This document shows, piece by piece, positions 1-12,083 of a stretch of 64,000 nucleotides of DNA. Numbering within the stretch: the first letter of the stretch is position 1; every line of letters begins with the position of its first letter. The notes under the pieces were generated by a model. The model saw nothing but the letters and a program-made list of their open reading frames with translations, searched no databases and had not been told where the DNA came from. The DNA comes from Larix kaempferi (taxonomy: Eukaryota; Streptophyta; Pinopsida; Pinales; Pinaceae): assembly GCA_027924585.1 (NCBI GenBank), contig BSBM01000877.1, forward strand, positions 1,092,501 through 1,156,500, in the 5' to 3' direction. A program made the position numbers and the translations under genes.

Positions 1-289
1 CTGATATGTATTTTACACAAGTACACGTAGGCTTGTATTTAACCAATGGGTTAAATACCCCACTACAACTGACTCGGCCGACCCCTCTAGGGTGGTCTAA
101 TAACCCTTTGACCCACATAACACATACAGGGCCGACCCCCACTAGGGAAGTCTAATAACCCGAGTTATCACATTCCGACGGAGGAATAAACATCTCTGGA
201 TGTACAATAAGATCTTCACGGAGGAATGAAACATCTCTGGAATAATAAAGTACAAATATAATATTCTTTGAAGTTACAATATCTCAACA
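1..289 (-). repeat. partial 3' LTR of the minus-strand Copia
   Basis: It corresponds to 7102-7389 with only a few differences. On the minus strand it begins TGTTGAGATATTG directly after a purine tract. About 315 bp of this LTR should lie left of the window. Confidence 0.9.
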
Positions 290-301
290 CTCCCCCTTAA
301 C
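290..301 (-). other. polypurine tract of the minus-strand Copia
   Basis: The minus strand reads TTAAGGGGGAGTG directly before the LTR start. This is the plus-strand primer position expected for a Copia element. Confidence 0.75.
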
Positions 302-499
302 GAGAAGGATATTATAACAACATCTGCACGAGCAAGGAGTCATCAACATCATACATGATACATCTATAAATCATTGGAAGCTTTCTCAACATCATCAGTA
401 ACTCAAGCAGTTACTGGAACATCTTCAATACTGGAACATCGACATCTTCAGTATTGAGTCTTTATCTTCTGTAACAGCTACAACAATATCATCATCTGG

Positions 500-1165
500 A
501 TCCTCACAATTATCGTCATCACAAGATCATCAGCATCGTCATCTCATGATCATCAGCATTGTCATCACATGATCATCAGCATCGTCATCTCACGATCATC
601 GGCATCGTCATCACACGATCATCAGCATCGTCATCACACGATCATCAGCATCGTCATCACATGATCATCAGCATCGTCATCATACGATTATCAGCATCGT
701 CATCACACGATCATCAGCATCATCATCTCATGATCATCAGCATCGTCATCACACGATCATCAACATCGTCATCTCACGATCATCAACATCGTCATCATAC
801 GATTATCAACATAGTCATCACACGATCATCAGCATCGTCATCACACGATTATCAGCATCGTCATCACACGATCATCAGCATCGTCATCAATACAAGTATC
901 CATAACAATACAAGTATCCACATCATTAGTACAAGTATTCATGCCAATACAAGTATACATATCATCAATACAAGTATCCATACTGATACAAGTAACCATG
1001 TCATCAATACATGTATCCTACCGATACAAGTAACCACATCATCAATACAAGTATCCTACCGATACAAGTAACCACATCATCAATACAAGTATCCTACCGA
1101 TACAAGTAACCACATCATCAATACAAGTATCCTACCGATACAAGTAACCACATCATCAATACAAA
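500..1165. repeat. 23-bp then 38-bp tandem repeats
   Basis: From about 500 to 890 a unit of about 23 bp is repeated roughly fifteen times (core GATCATCAGCATCGTCATCA). It then grades into ATACAAGTATCC-type repeats, which settle into an exact 38-bp period near 1025-1165. The block lies in the 3' untranslated part of the minus-strand Copia. The open frame across it is a by-product of the repeat. Confidence 0.9.
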
Positions 1166-2400
1166 ATCACTTTCTCGGAGACCATTCGTCTACGGATCAA
1201 TTCAGGGACCGAAGTCCGGGGATGATACAATCCCCACTTCTCGGAGACCACACGTCTACGGATCAATTCAGGGACCGAAGTCCGGGGATGATACAATCCC
1301 CACTTCTCGGAGACCACACGTCTACGGATCAATTCAGGGACCGAAGTCCGAGGATGATACAATCCCCACTTCTCGGAGACCACACGTCTACGGATCAATT
1401 CAGGGACCGAAGTCCGGGGATGATACAATCCCCACTTCTCGGAGACCACACGTCTACGGATCAATTCAGGGACCGAAGTTCGGGGATGATACAATCCCCA
1501 CTTCTCGAAGACCACACGTCTACGGATCAATTCAGGGACCGAAGTCCGGGGATGATACAATCCCCACTTCTCGAAGACCACACGTCTACGGATCAATTCA
1601 GGGACCGAAGTTCGGGGATGATACAATCCCCACTTCTCGGAGACCACACTTCTACGGATCAATTCAGGGACCGAAGTTCGGGGATGATACAATCCCCACT
1701 TCTCAGAGACCACACGTCTATGGCTCTCTTTAGGACTGAAAGTCCAGGGATGATCCAATCCCATCAACTGTCCACTAAGGACTTCATTCTCGGAGACCTC
1801 ACATCTACGGCTCTCTTTAGGACTGAAAGTCCAGGGATGATCCAATCCCCTCAACTGTCCACTAAGGACTTCATTCTCGGAGACCTCATGTCTACGGCTC
1901 TCTTTAGGACTGAAAGTCCAGGGATGATCCAATCCCCTCAACTGTCCACTAAGGACTTCATTCTCGGAGACCTCACGTCTATGGCTCTCTTTAGGACTGA
2001 AAGTCCAGGGATGATCCAATCCCCTCAACTGTCCACTAAGGACTTCATTCTCGGAGACCTCACGTCTACGACTCTCTTTAGGACTGAAAGTCCAGGGATG
2101 ATCCAATCCCCTCAACTGTCCACTAAGGACTTCATTCTCGAAGACCATACGTCTACGGCTCTCTTTAGGACTGAAAGTCCGGGGATGATCCAATCCCCTC
2201 AACTGTCCACTAAGGACTTCATTCTCGGAGACCTCACGTCTACGGCTCTCTTTAGGACTGAAAGTCCAGGGATGATCCAATCCCCTCAACTGTCCACTAA
2301 GGACTTCATTCTCGAAGACCATACGTCTACAGATCAATTCAGGGACCGAAGTCCAGGGATGATACAATCCCTCTTCTTTCTCAGAGACACCTATCTACGG
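1166..2400. repeat. 66-bp and 87-bp tandem repeat arrays
   Basis: About eight copies of a 66-bp unit (to about 1720) are followed by about seven copies of an 87-bp unit. The two units share the segments CTCGGAGACC, ACGTCTACGG and GGGATGAT, so the 87-bp unit looks like a derivative of the 66-bp one with an insertion around CAACTGTCCACTAAGG. Both periods are multiples of three, which is why long open frames appear on both strands. I do not regard those frames as genes. Confidence 0.92.
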
Positions 2401-2439
2401 CTCACTTTAGAACATGTGTTCAAGGATGATACAATCCCC

Positions 2440-2665
2440 ACATGTATTCTGATCAATACAAGTACAAGTATCCTCAACCATACAAGTACATTAATCAATA
2501 CATGTATCATCAAAAGTATGTATTCTTACCAATACATCTTATCATCAAAAGCATGTATTCTCACCAATACATCTATCATCAAAAGCATGTATTCTCACCA
2601 ATACATCTATCATCAAAAGCATGTATTCTTACTAATACATCTAACATCAAAAGCATGTATAAGTA
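2440..2665. repeat. short tandem repeats of about 34 bp
   Basis: Several copies of an ATCAAAAGCATGTATTCTCA-type unit form the third repeat family in the same 3' untranslated region. Confidence 0.75.
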
Positions 2666-3106
2666 AAACTAAGTATTCTAAGTATAAGAGTCCTAAATCT
2701 AAATATTTCTAAGTATCTAGGTGTAGAGAACAGGTTACCTCATCATCGACCTTGTTGTTCGATGAGACAATCTCATCATCAGTGACTATACTACTCCCCC
2801 TTTCGAGGAGGGTCCTTTTGAACTACACCAAGATTGTCTCGGAAGTATTCAAATTTCACTCGAGACAGAGGTTTGGTTGGTAACTTCTTCACTTGAGGTA
2901 GAGGTTTGGTTAGTACAACGGTAACCTGTTACAAATTCAAACTTTATAGTTCCTTTCCGCGTCATATCTTGTTAGTTCCCTATGATCTTTGACTTATCAT
3001 GGAACACTAGATTCTATGTCATCTTGATACAACTCTATTTATCACATAGGATCACAGTTGGTTCTATCTCTAAGTCAAACAATCCTGAAGTCAAACTTCT
3101 TCACAA

Positions 3107-4070
3107 CTAGTAGAGCAAGCAGCCATATATTCCGCTTGTGCTGAGAGCCACACTAGACTGCTTCCAGCTAAACCACGAGATCATGGCTAATCCCAGACAA
3201 TAACATCCTCTCGATGTGTTCTTCCTGTCTGATACACTTTCTTCCCAATCAGCATCTGAGTAGCCATCTGAAGTCATGATCTCCAAGATAGCATAGATCA
3301 AAGTCTATTGTATCTTTATGTGCCTCATCACATGCTTTGCAACTCTCGGGTGAACACATCTAGTTTCCACTAGATACTGACTCAAGGTGTTCACAACAAA
3401 GCATATATCTAACCTAATATATGTTAGATACATCAATGACCCAATAATTTGACTGTACAGAGTTATATCCACTAACTCTGATGAGTCATCTCCTAACAGT
3501 TTCAAGTTGGAATTCATAAGAGTGGCCATTCCATCATATCAAGTCTTCTCAAGATTTCTCAGCATACTTTCTCTGGTTGAGAAAGATTCCTACTAAGCCT
3601 TTCCATACTTCCAGACCTAGGAAGTAATACATTAATCTAAGATCTTTCATTTTCTTTTATACAATCATCTATCTGTGCCATCTCTCATCAGATGGGTCTA
3701 CTGATATGAGCCTCAACATCATTCCAACTCTGTGGTGAGTTCCTTCTTGCATCCATGTCATATTTGTGTAGAAGCCATATTCAACTTTGTAGCAAAGGTT
3801 GAGATCCACATCACCCATAGTGATCATTAAGCTCATCAATTGATTATCGATCCTGGGAACCCATACAGAGCCTGATTCACACTTCTTCTTTAATTACACC
3901 ATTAAGAGAATGGTCTTATTTTAGCCATTGGGAGCAAACATCTCATCATGATTCTCTTCCTCTTTCTAAGAGAATCTTCTAGCCATGAGCCTTCTATATT
4001 TTGTTTGATTTGTAAATCTTCTTGTTGAACATCCATTGCTTGTTCAGTGTTCATTATTCATCATGATCTT
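3107..4070 (-). pseudogene. Copia reverse transcriptase and RNase H remnant
   Basis: Reading leftwards, fragments resemble the Copia reverse transcriptase segment before the active site (FAPMAKIR near 3960), the stretch MYYFLGLEVWKGLVGIFL near 3640, and LYSQIIGSLMYL near 3450. These are followed by the RNase H segment DGYSDADWEESVSDRKNTS near 3260. The conserved YVDD active-site block is not recognisable, and stops and frameshifts break the frame. The connector between reverse transcriptase and RNase H has glutamine (CAA) where the three plus-strand relatives have TAG. The enzyme is dead. The assignment to Copia is secure from the order and wording of the motifs. Confidence 0.85.
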
Positions 4071-6773
4071 TCCTACAAATCAAAATTAAGTACAGGATTA
4101 GTAATACTTCATAATCATCAAATCATATTGACATGGTAACCTATTATGCATACAGATATCATTTATATAGTTATGCAACTAGTTTGACCAATACTTTGGC
4201 ACAACACTTTCCCATATCCTGTATGCATATAGTGGCTATCTAGATGCCTTCCATCTCTACCAGAACATACTATCGAGAGTGTGCACAACTCTCGGCATGT
4301 TAGCAAAGAGGTTTCATTCTAGACAAGCAACAATGGAATGTTTGTCCAACTTACCAAACATATGCACATTAGTTGTATACTGTTCAATGCTCTATGAATG
4401 TTTACACTCAGCATTATATATTCTAGGAATACAAATATGCATACAACCTATTACAGGCAATATCATTACTATTTCAAATAAAAACTCAAATACTTATCTT
4501 TTATGTTTGTGTGGCTGCCTCCCGCTTGATCTTCTGTATGTCTTTTGAACTTCTATTCATTCTGTACCACTGTGCATGCTCAAGAGTCATCCTCATGATC
4601 TCATACACAAACATACACTCATTAGTATATTCTAAATGCTATCAAAACATTATAGTACTAAATAATCTTGAAAATGTATAGTCATGATTATAGTTAATAA
4701 ACATTAGTATTCAAGATTTCAGGGAAGTCTTCTTTTACTCATGCATATCATCAATCAAGATAAAAGATATAATATGCATAATCCCTTGATTACTAACTTT
4801 ATGAATAAGCATAACCAATCATTCCAAGTATACTTATATAAGGGATCCTAACACAAGGTAAGATTCATGGGAAACATACCTGGATTAGTATACCTACTTG
4901 GTTATGTACAACATACCTAAACAATCTCTTCAATGATTTAGAGATCCTGAGCTAGAACCTGCATGTCTCATAGGTTAAGCATAATATAACAAAGTCATAC
5001 ATACCTCGTAAGTAGAACAAAGATTATGGATGAGTCTTTGTCTTCATGTTTTCATGGTCATGGAGCCTGATTTGTCTTTTGTGATGTACCTGTCTCTTGT
5101 TAGCAGACAACATCAACCTCACACAACATCATAATGCATTAGTACAATCATAAGTGTCAACACCCTAACCAATGAATATCTTCTATCATGCATTCATAAT
5201 TTTGTTAAGGTGATACAACAAATCTAAAATCAAGATTGTACTAACCGTAATAACATGAAGACAAACATACCATAAACTTAATCATGAACAAAACATACCT
5301 CGATGAGTCATACCTGTCGAGATCGCTTGTAATCTCCTTATGTAAAGCCTTAGCCTCATCTCCCTCTGAAACAGGAACTCCTTCACTTATGCAGGTGACC
5401 AATCCATCTTCTTCTAGGATTAACCCTATCCACTTGATTTGCAAGAACTGGACCTGGAGCTGGATATGGGTTTGTCAGAGAAACCCCAAAAATTCAAACT
5501 TTGAATTTCAAACTTCCGAAAGGATAGAAATATGCGCCTTGATGAGCTGATCAAACTGATATATTCAAAATTTGAAAACTGCAAAGTTTCACTCCTCAAT
5601 TTTGCCTTTGAAACTTCCGGATTCACTGGACGTGACCCTGAACAGGGGTTTGGTGAATCCCACTCTTCTGCCCAATCAAAATGTTTGATCCAAAGCTCTA
5701 AGCTTCTATTTTTCTGAGGAGCTTCCAGCCATGGTCACAGATTTCAAAAATTCCCATTTTTACAGAAGCCCTAATTTTCCACTTTTCTAATCAAAGTCCC
5801 GAACTAGGGTTTGATCAAGCTCGGCCTTCTGCCCAACCAAAAAGTCTGATCTTGGTCTCTAAATTTCTATTTTGATGAGTAGAATTCAGCCGTGGTCTCC
5901 GTTTACAAAAATTCCAACTTTCTTCAAAGCCCTAAATTCCGGAAGCCATGAATGAAGGTACTCAAAAATAATTATGTTTTGACAGAAATATGTACCTGAT
6001 TTTTTCTGGTGTAACTCCAAACTTTTCAATCCACAGGGTCTGAAAACGTTTTCTGAGATAGCCTGACCTGTTATCTTTCCATCCTGACAGGTCTGACCTC
6101 AATTGGATTCTCTGAGAGAGAGTTATGTCAAATGTCGCAACGTGACCTGTTTTGGGATAAAACAGAAGAGCGAACTTGTACGGCGTGCCACGTGTCACTG
6201 TTTGAACTTCGGCTTCTGAAAAACTTTCCTGAGGTAGCTCGGCCTGTTATATTTCCATCGTGACAGGTCTTACCTCAATTGGACTCTATGAGAGAGATTT
6301 ATGCCAAGTGTCGCAACATGACCTGTTTATGGGATAATACAGGAGAGCGAACTTGTACGGAGTGCCACATGTCACTGGTTCAACTTCAGCCTCTGAAAAA
6401 GTTTTCTGAGATAGTAAAAACTGTGTACTACCTGTCACTTTTTACGAAATTTCATTTGGAGCTTCCTAGCCCAAGATATGACCTTTTTCCCAAGGTCACC
6501 TGATTTTGACTCAGATCTGGAAGAGGCAAAAACCCTATATTGTACAGATCATAAATCACAAAGTACAACGAATTAGAGGTTGTACTTTGGACACAAGGTA
6601 CCTGGAGATTTAATCTTCGTCCTGTAACAATTTCAGATCCGAAAAATTTGCCAAAACGGATTTATAGCGAAAGTGCTACGATCACTGGTTTTTGCTATGT
6701 AAAACCCTAACCTTCAAATTGTCGTAAGTAAAGGAAGTGTCGTTAGTGCCATACCTTGTCTTCCTTCAGGTTA
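4071..6773 (-). other. long Copia leader with gene-like, splice-site-bearing region
   Basis: On the minus strand this aligns with 7845-10585 of the neighbouring plus-strand Copia. It contains a block of about 50 codons that stays in frame in both copies (near 5444-5290; contains KWIGLILEEDGLVTCISEG). That block is followed by AG/GTATGT-like sites, and GATTTGTAG/GAAAGAT-like acceptors stand before the reverse transcriptase. I recognise no Gag or protease. It may be a captured host-gene segment or an unusual intron-bearing leader. I do not assign a function. Confidence 0.45.
6043..6397. repeat. tandem duplication of about 177 bp in the Copia leader
   Basis: Positions 6043-6218 and 6219-6397 are two diverged copies (shared words include GCGAACTTGTACGG and GTGCCAC), and a third begins at 6397. 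The plus-strand relative has a single copy near 8170-8330, so the duplication is specific to this element. Confidence 0.75.
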
Positions 6774-6785
6774 GCTCTGATACCA
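6774..6785 (-). other. primer binding site, tRNA-iMet type
   Basis: The minus strand reads TGGTATCAGAGC immediately after the LTR terminus TTAACA. This is the standard plant Copia primer site complementary to initiator methionine tRNA. Confidence 0.92.
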
Positions 6786-7389
6786 TGTTAAGATTTAATA
6801 TGCTAAGACAGAAAATAGCATCATTACATTCCATTTCACAATAATAGCATATACAGGATCACTGAAGAAATAACAAGCACAGCATAAACACAAGAGACAG
6901 AGATTTATCCTGGGAAACCCTCATGGGGTAGAAAACCCAACAAAGCTTCCTCAATATAGATGACCAGCAATATACAAAGATGAAACCCTGAGACATGATC
7001 TCTTCCTCCACAATAGCAGACCTCTCCTCCACAAGTGCGCTATCCTCAAGTGAGTGAATGTGTATAATGAGGAACACACCTCCTCTATTTATACACTACT
7101 CTGATATGTATTTTACACAAGTACACGTAGGCTTGTATTTAACCAATGGGTTAAATACCCCACTACAACTGACTGGGCCGACCCCTCTAGGGTGGTCTAA
7201 TAACCCTTTGACCCACATAACACATACAGGGCCGACCCCCACTAGGGAAGTCTAATAACCCGAGTTATCACATTCCGACGGAGGAATAAACATCTCCGGA
7301 TGTACAATAAGATCTTCACGGAGGAATGAAACATCTCCGGAATAATAAAGTACAAATATAATATTCTTTGAAGTTACAATATCTCAACA
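6786..7389 (-). repeat. 5' LTR of the minus-strand Copia (604 bp)
   Basis: It starts TGTTGAGATATTG and ends AATCTTAACA on the minus strand. It is bounded by the primer binding site on one side and by a foreign, related LTR on the other. Parts of it (GGGTTATTAGACCACCCTA, GTCGGCC) are also found in the neighbouring plus-strand LTRs, so the two subfamilies share ancestry. Confidence 0.88.
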
Positions 7390-7832
7390 GGCCCTGTATA
7401 AGTCATGTGGGTCAAAGGGTTATTAGACCACCCTATTGGGGGTTGGCCCATTCAGCATTATGTTATATGATTAAGTTAAGGCCGATTTAGTAAATCTTAT
7501 TAGGAAAGTCAAGTCAAGTATAAATAGAGTGCGGGAGGCACTCTATTTGATCATTCTATTCACACACACTCTTTGGAGAGTGGCGCACTTGTGAAGGAGG
7601 AGAAGCTTCTAGGATATGTCTATCTCTTATTCTTGGGTTGTATCATTGCTCTATCTATCTCTGAGAAAGTTATTGGGGTTTTTCACCTTTATGGTTTTCC
7701 CCAAGTAAACTCTGTGTCTTTTGTGTGCTTGCATTATTGTGTCCATGATTGATATGCTATAGATATGCTATACATGTTGTTCTCTCAGTTAAGATCCTAG
7801 ATCAGATTGAAGTAAATTCTGAAAAAATAACA
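7390..7832 (+). repeat. 3' part of a Copia 5' LTR, interrupted at its left end
   Basis: It matches about 13727-14198 and 17670-18143. The segment that should precede GGCCCTGTATAAG is missing because the minus-strand Copia sits there. It ends AATAACA next to the primer binding site. Confidence 0.87.
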
Positions 7833-7844
7833 TGGTATCAGAGC
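7833..7844 (+). other. primer binding site, tRNA-iMet type
   Basis: TGGTATCAGAGC directly follows the LTR end. The truncated units at 14199 and 18144 have no such site after their LTR. Confidence 0.92.
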
Positions 7845-10585
7845 TAGCCTGAAATAAGGCATGATATGGCATGTATGACACTTGTTTCACTTGCGATGCT
7901 AGGGCTTGATATAGCAAAAACCGGTCATCGTAGCACTTTTGCTATAACTCCATTTTGGCGAATTTTTTGGATCTGAAAATTTTACACGTCGAAGATCAGA
8001 TCCCCATGTACCTTTTGTACAAAGTGCAACTTCTAATTCACTGTACTTTGTGTTTTATGATCTGTACAATCTAGGGTTTCAGCCTCTTCCACATCTGAGT
8101 CATAAATAGGTGACCTAGGAAAAAAGGTCATAACTTGGGCTAGGAATCTCCAAATGAAATTTCGTAAAACATGACAGGTAGGGAACGGACTGTACTTTCA
8201 CAGGCTGAAAGTGAACCAGTGACACGTGGCACTCCGTACAAGTTTTCTCTCCTGTTTTATCCCTTAAATAGGTCATGTTGCGACACTTGGCATAACTCTC
8301 TCAGAGAATCCAATTGAGGTCAAACCTGTGGGGTTGGAAAGATGAAAGGTCGGGCTACCACAAATAGAAGTTTCAGACCCTGTGGATTCATAATTTTGGA
8401 GTTACACTAGAAACAATCAGGTGCATATTTCTGTCTAAACAAAATTATTTTTTAACACCTTCATTCATGGCTCCGGGTATTAGGGTTTCAGAGAAAGTTG
8501 GTATTTTTGTAATCAGAGACCACGGATGAATGCTACTCATCAAAATAGAAATTTAGAGACCAAGATCAAATTTTTTGGTTGGGTAGAAGGCCGGGCTTGA
8601 TCAAACCCTAGTTCGGGACTTTGATCGGAAAAGTGGAAAATTAGGGCTTCTGCAAAAGTTGAAATTTTTTAAGTCTGTGACCACGGCTGGAAGCTCCTTA
8701 GAAAAATCGAAGTTTAGAGCATTGGATTGAACCTTTTGGTTGGGAAGAAAGGTGGGCTTTATGAAACCCTAGTTCGGGATCATGTCCAGAAGATCCGGAA
8801 GTTTCAAGGCAATTTTGAGGAGTGAAACTTTGCAGTTTTCAAATTCTGAGTATATCGACTTGATCAACTCATCAAGGTGCATCTTTCTATCCTTTCAGAA
8901 GTTTTAAATTCAAACTTTGAGTTTTTAGGGTTTCTCTAACAAACCCTAATCCAACTCCAGATCCAGTTCCTGCAAATCAAGTGGATTGGGTTAATCCTAG
9001 AAGAGAATGGATTGGTCACTTGCATAAGTGAAGAAGTTCTTGTTTCAGAGGGAGATGAGGCTAAGGGCTTTCATAAGAAGATTACAAGCAATCTTAACAG
9101 GTATGACTTATCTAGGTATGTTTCAAGATTAAGTTTATGGTATGTTTGTCTTCATATTATTACTGTTAGTACAATCTTGATTAAATCTAGACTTGTCGTA
9201 TCACCTTAATAAAATTATGAATGCATGATAGAAGATATTCATTGATTAGGGTGTTGACACTTATGATTATACTAATGCATTATAGCGTTGTATGAATTTT
9301 ATGTTGTCCACTAACATGAAAGGTACACCAAGAAAGACAAATCATGTCGTAGTTCAAGAACATATGATCATGGTGACATGAAGACAAAGATTCATCCATT
9401 GTCATGGATCACTTAGAAGATCTATTTACGAGGTATGTATAACTTAGTTATATAATGGTTAACTTATGAGATATGCAGGTTACTAGCACAAGTCATTGAA
9501 GAGAACAAGAAGGCATCATGTGGGTATGTTAGACATAACTAGCTAACATACTAATAGAGGTACGTTTTTCCTATATCAAGTTAGAATCCTACCTTGTGAT
9601 AGGATCTCTTATATAAGTATACATGGCATGATTGATAATGATTATTCATAAGTTTGAATAATCATGGGTGTATGCATATTATGTTTCTTACTTTAATTTA
9701 TGATACGACTAACCATAAGAGTCCTTGAAGACTAATGCTTATTATTTCTGTTTGAAATGATCATAACTATACATGCTTAAGATTATTGTGTTTTGATAGT
9801 ATTGAGAATATACTAATGTATGATTATGTATGAGATCTCAAGGATATCACAATAATAATACTTGTAAGCATGCATAGTGATCGAGGATGGATATAAGTTC
9901 AAGGACAGGTAATCCAAGAAGCAAAGATCAAGAGGGAGCACACTCCAGTAGTTTCTACAAGGATGCAAATATTCAAAGGGAGTCGACCACTTCTCACAAT
10001 CCACATCAGGATGGAGTTGCAAATATTCAGAGGGAGTCCACCCAACAACCAAACAAAGATAAGTATTTGAATTGTCATTTCTTACATATTTGTTTGTTTA
10101 AATAATGTTGTTCAATGATGTATATGCTTATGTTCCTAGACTTAGGTTGTGTATTATGCATATTAGAATAACTGCATTAATGAATAGTATACTACTAATA
10201 TGCATGTGATGGGTAAGTGGCCTATGGCACTGTACAACATTCCATTGCTACTTATCTAGAATGAAACCTCTTTGCTGACATGTTCGGAGTTGTGCACACT
10301 CTTAACAATGCTCTGGTAGAGATGGGAAGGCATCTAGAAAGTTACGGGATATGGATAAATGTTGTATTGAAGCATTGGCTAAAATAATTGCATGACTGTA
10401 TGACATATTTCTTTATGTGTAAGAATTTGTTCTGAAAACTATGAGATGTTTTCTAATCATGCAATTTAACTTGTTTTGTAGGAAAGATTGTATACCATCA
10501 CCTACAAAAGAAGGACTACAACATTTGTTCAACAACAAAGTTATCTATTGAAGATATTAAAAATATTGAAGTTCCCAGGATTTGG
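7845..10585 (+). other. long Copia leader with gene-like, splice-site-bearing region
   Basis: The first kilobase has degenerate internal repeats (about 8480-8630 and 8640-8790 both carry CCCTAGTTCGGG-type words). A 50-codon open block at 8957-9117 is conserved in frame with the minus-strand relative and ends in AG/GTATGT. Further splice-like junctions are near 9430 (ACGAG/GTATGT), 9478 (TATGCAG/G), 9522 and 10482 (TTTTGTAG/GAAAG). A second open block with GNPRSKDQEGAHSSSFYKD lies at 9887-10067. None of this resembles Gag. It may be a captured multi-exon host segment. The function is unknown. Confidence 0.45.
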
Positions 10586-12083
10586 GAAGAATGCCATGAT
10601 CAAGGAGTACCATTCGATCATGAAGAATGATGGTTGGGATGTAGTCCCAAGACCAGAAGGGAAGTCTGTTGTGACTTCCAAGCAGATCTAGAAGATCAAG
10701 CGTGCTGCATATAGTAGCATAGAAAAAATACAAAGTGAGGTTTGTAGCTCGTGGCTTCTCCCAGAAAGACGGATTGATTATAATATTACTCTCGTGGCCA
10801 GATACACTTCCATCAGATCAGTGCTTGCTCTGGTTGAAGTGATGAAATGGAAGATACACCAGATGGATGTCAAGACAGCTTTCTTGAATGGTGTAGTCGA
10901 AGAGGAAGTGTATGTGGAGTAGCCACTTGGTTTTGAGACACATGATAGAAATTCATATGTATGCAGGTTGAAGAAAGCCTTGTATGGCTTGAAGCAAGCT
11001 CCTAGGACTTGGTATGGTAGGATGGACAGTTTCCTATCTAGTTTGGGCTTTACCAAGAGTAAAGCAGAAGCCAACCTTTACTACAAGGTTTAGGAAGGCA
11101 ATCTAGTGATACTACTATTGTATGTGGATGACATGTTTGTAACAGGTGAGGATAGATTGATTGCCGACACAAAGAGGAAGCTTTCTGCCAAGTTCGAGAT
11201 GAAGGCCTTGGGGATGATGCACTATTTTCTAGGCATGGAGGTGTGGAAGAGTGTAGATGGAATCTTCCTTGGACAAGGGAAGTATGTAGTAGATATCCTG
11301 AAGAGGTTCAGGATGATGGACTGCAAGGCCATGGCCACACCTATGGCATCGAACCTGAAGCTTCTGTGTGATGCTTCATCTGATCTAGTTGATGTCACTG
11401 TGTATCGTTAGATGATTGGGTCCTTTATGTACCTGATGAACACGATACCAGATATCTACTTTGCGGTGAACACATTGAGCCATTTCCTGACAGATCCTAG
11501 AGCTGTTCACCTGGTTGCTGTAAAGCATATTCTGAGGTACCTGAAGGGTACGGTTGACTATGGGCTCAAGTATCATGCGAATCAAAAGTTTAACCCGCAG
11601 GGTTATGTTGATTCAGACTGGGCAGGCAGTGCTTTAGATAGGAAGAGCACATCTGGTTGCTGCTTCAATATGGGATCAGGTGTGATCTCTTGGTTTAGCA
11701 GGAAACAGTCCTGCGTAGCACTGAGTAAAGCTGAAGTAGAGTATGTTGCAGCTTGTTTGGCTAGTTGTGAGGCAGTATGGCTCCGAAAGCTACTGTCTAA
11801 GTTATTTGATATTCCGCTGGAAGCTACCGGTATATTTTGTGACAACCAGAGTTGTGTGAAACTGTCTGAGAACCTGGTGTTCCACGACAGGTCGAAACAC
11901 ATTGAGATCAAATATCACTATATCAGGGATATGGTGCATAGAGGAGCAGTGAAGCTCCTGTATGTTGCTATGAATGAGCAGATTGCAGAAGTACTGATGA
12001 AACCACTAGCCAGAGTGAAGTTCGAGTACTTCAGAGAGAGGCTTGGTGTTCTTCATATTGATGACATTTCGAGGAAGAAGTGA
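10560..12083 (+). pseudogene. Copia reverse transcriptase and RNase H, broken
   Basis: Reverse transcriptase motifs are well preserved: [16 protein letters not shown] near 10860, [16 protein letters not shown] near 10970, the active-site LLYVDDMFVTGED near 11110 and MMHYFLGMEVW near 11215. RNase H follows (DSDWAGSALDRKSTSG near 11610, CDNQSCVKLSEN near 11840, and a HIEIKYHYIRD segment near 11900). It is disabled by TAG at 10689, a frameshift near 10730, and TAG at 10919, 11091 and 11409-11411. The last stop lies exactly between the two domains and recurs in the next two units. The RNase H frame from 11412 to 12083 is uninterrupted, so decay is modest. Confidence 0.9.

Larger units (their letters stand above)
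1..7389 (-). mobile_element. Ty1/Copia LTR retrotransposon, decayed, 3' end beyond window
   Basis: On the minus strand the order is 5' LTR (7389 to 6786), Met-type primer binding site (6785 to 6774), a long non-gag leader, remnants of reverse transcriptase and RNase H (about 4070 to 3107), several tandem-repeat blocks, a polypurine tract (about 301 to 290) and a partial 3' LTR (289 to 1). No gag, protease or integrase is recognisable. Positions 1-289 match 7102-7389 almost exactly, which identifies the two LTRs. The right end falls exactly at an LTR terminus inside a related LTR that continues at 7390, so this element was inserted into the 5' LTR of its plus-strand neighbour. The first bases right of the insertion (GGCCC) should be the target duplication, but the left copy is outside the window. 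Confidence 0.85.

Noticed and set aside
500-900. CRISPR-like array
   Set aside because: The units are contiguous short tandem repeats with no unique spacers, in a plant retroelement setting.
1156-2712. Long open frames of 403 and 496 codons on opposite strands
   Set aside because: Both run through 66-bp and 87-bp tandem repeats. The period is a multiple of three, so the frames stay open without coding.
11409-11411. Programmed read-through of TAG in the Copia polyprotein
   Set aside because: The context (CGT TAG AT) is not a known read-through signal and the copies carry other stops, so an inherited nonsense mutation is simpler.
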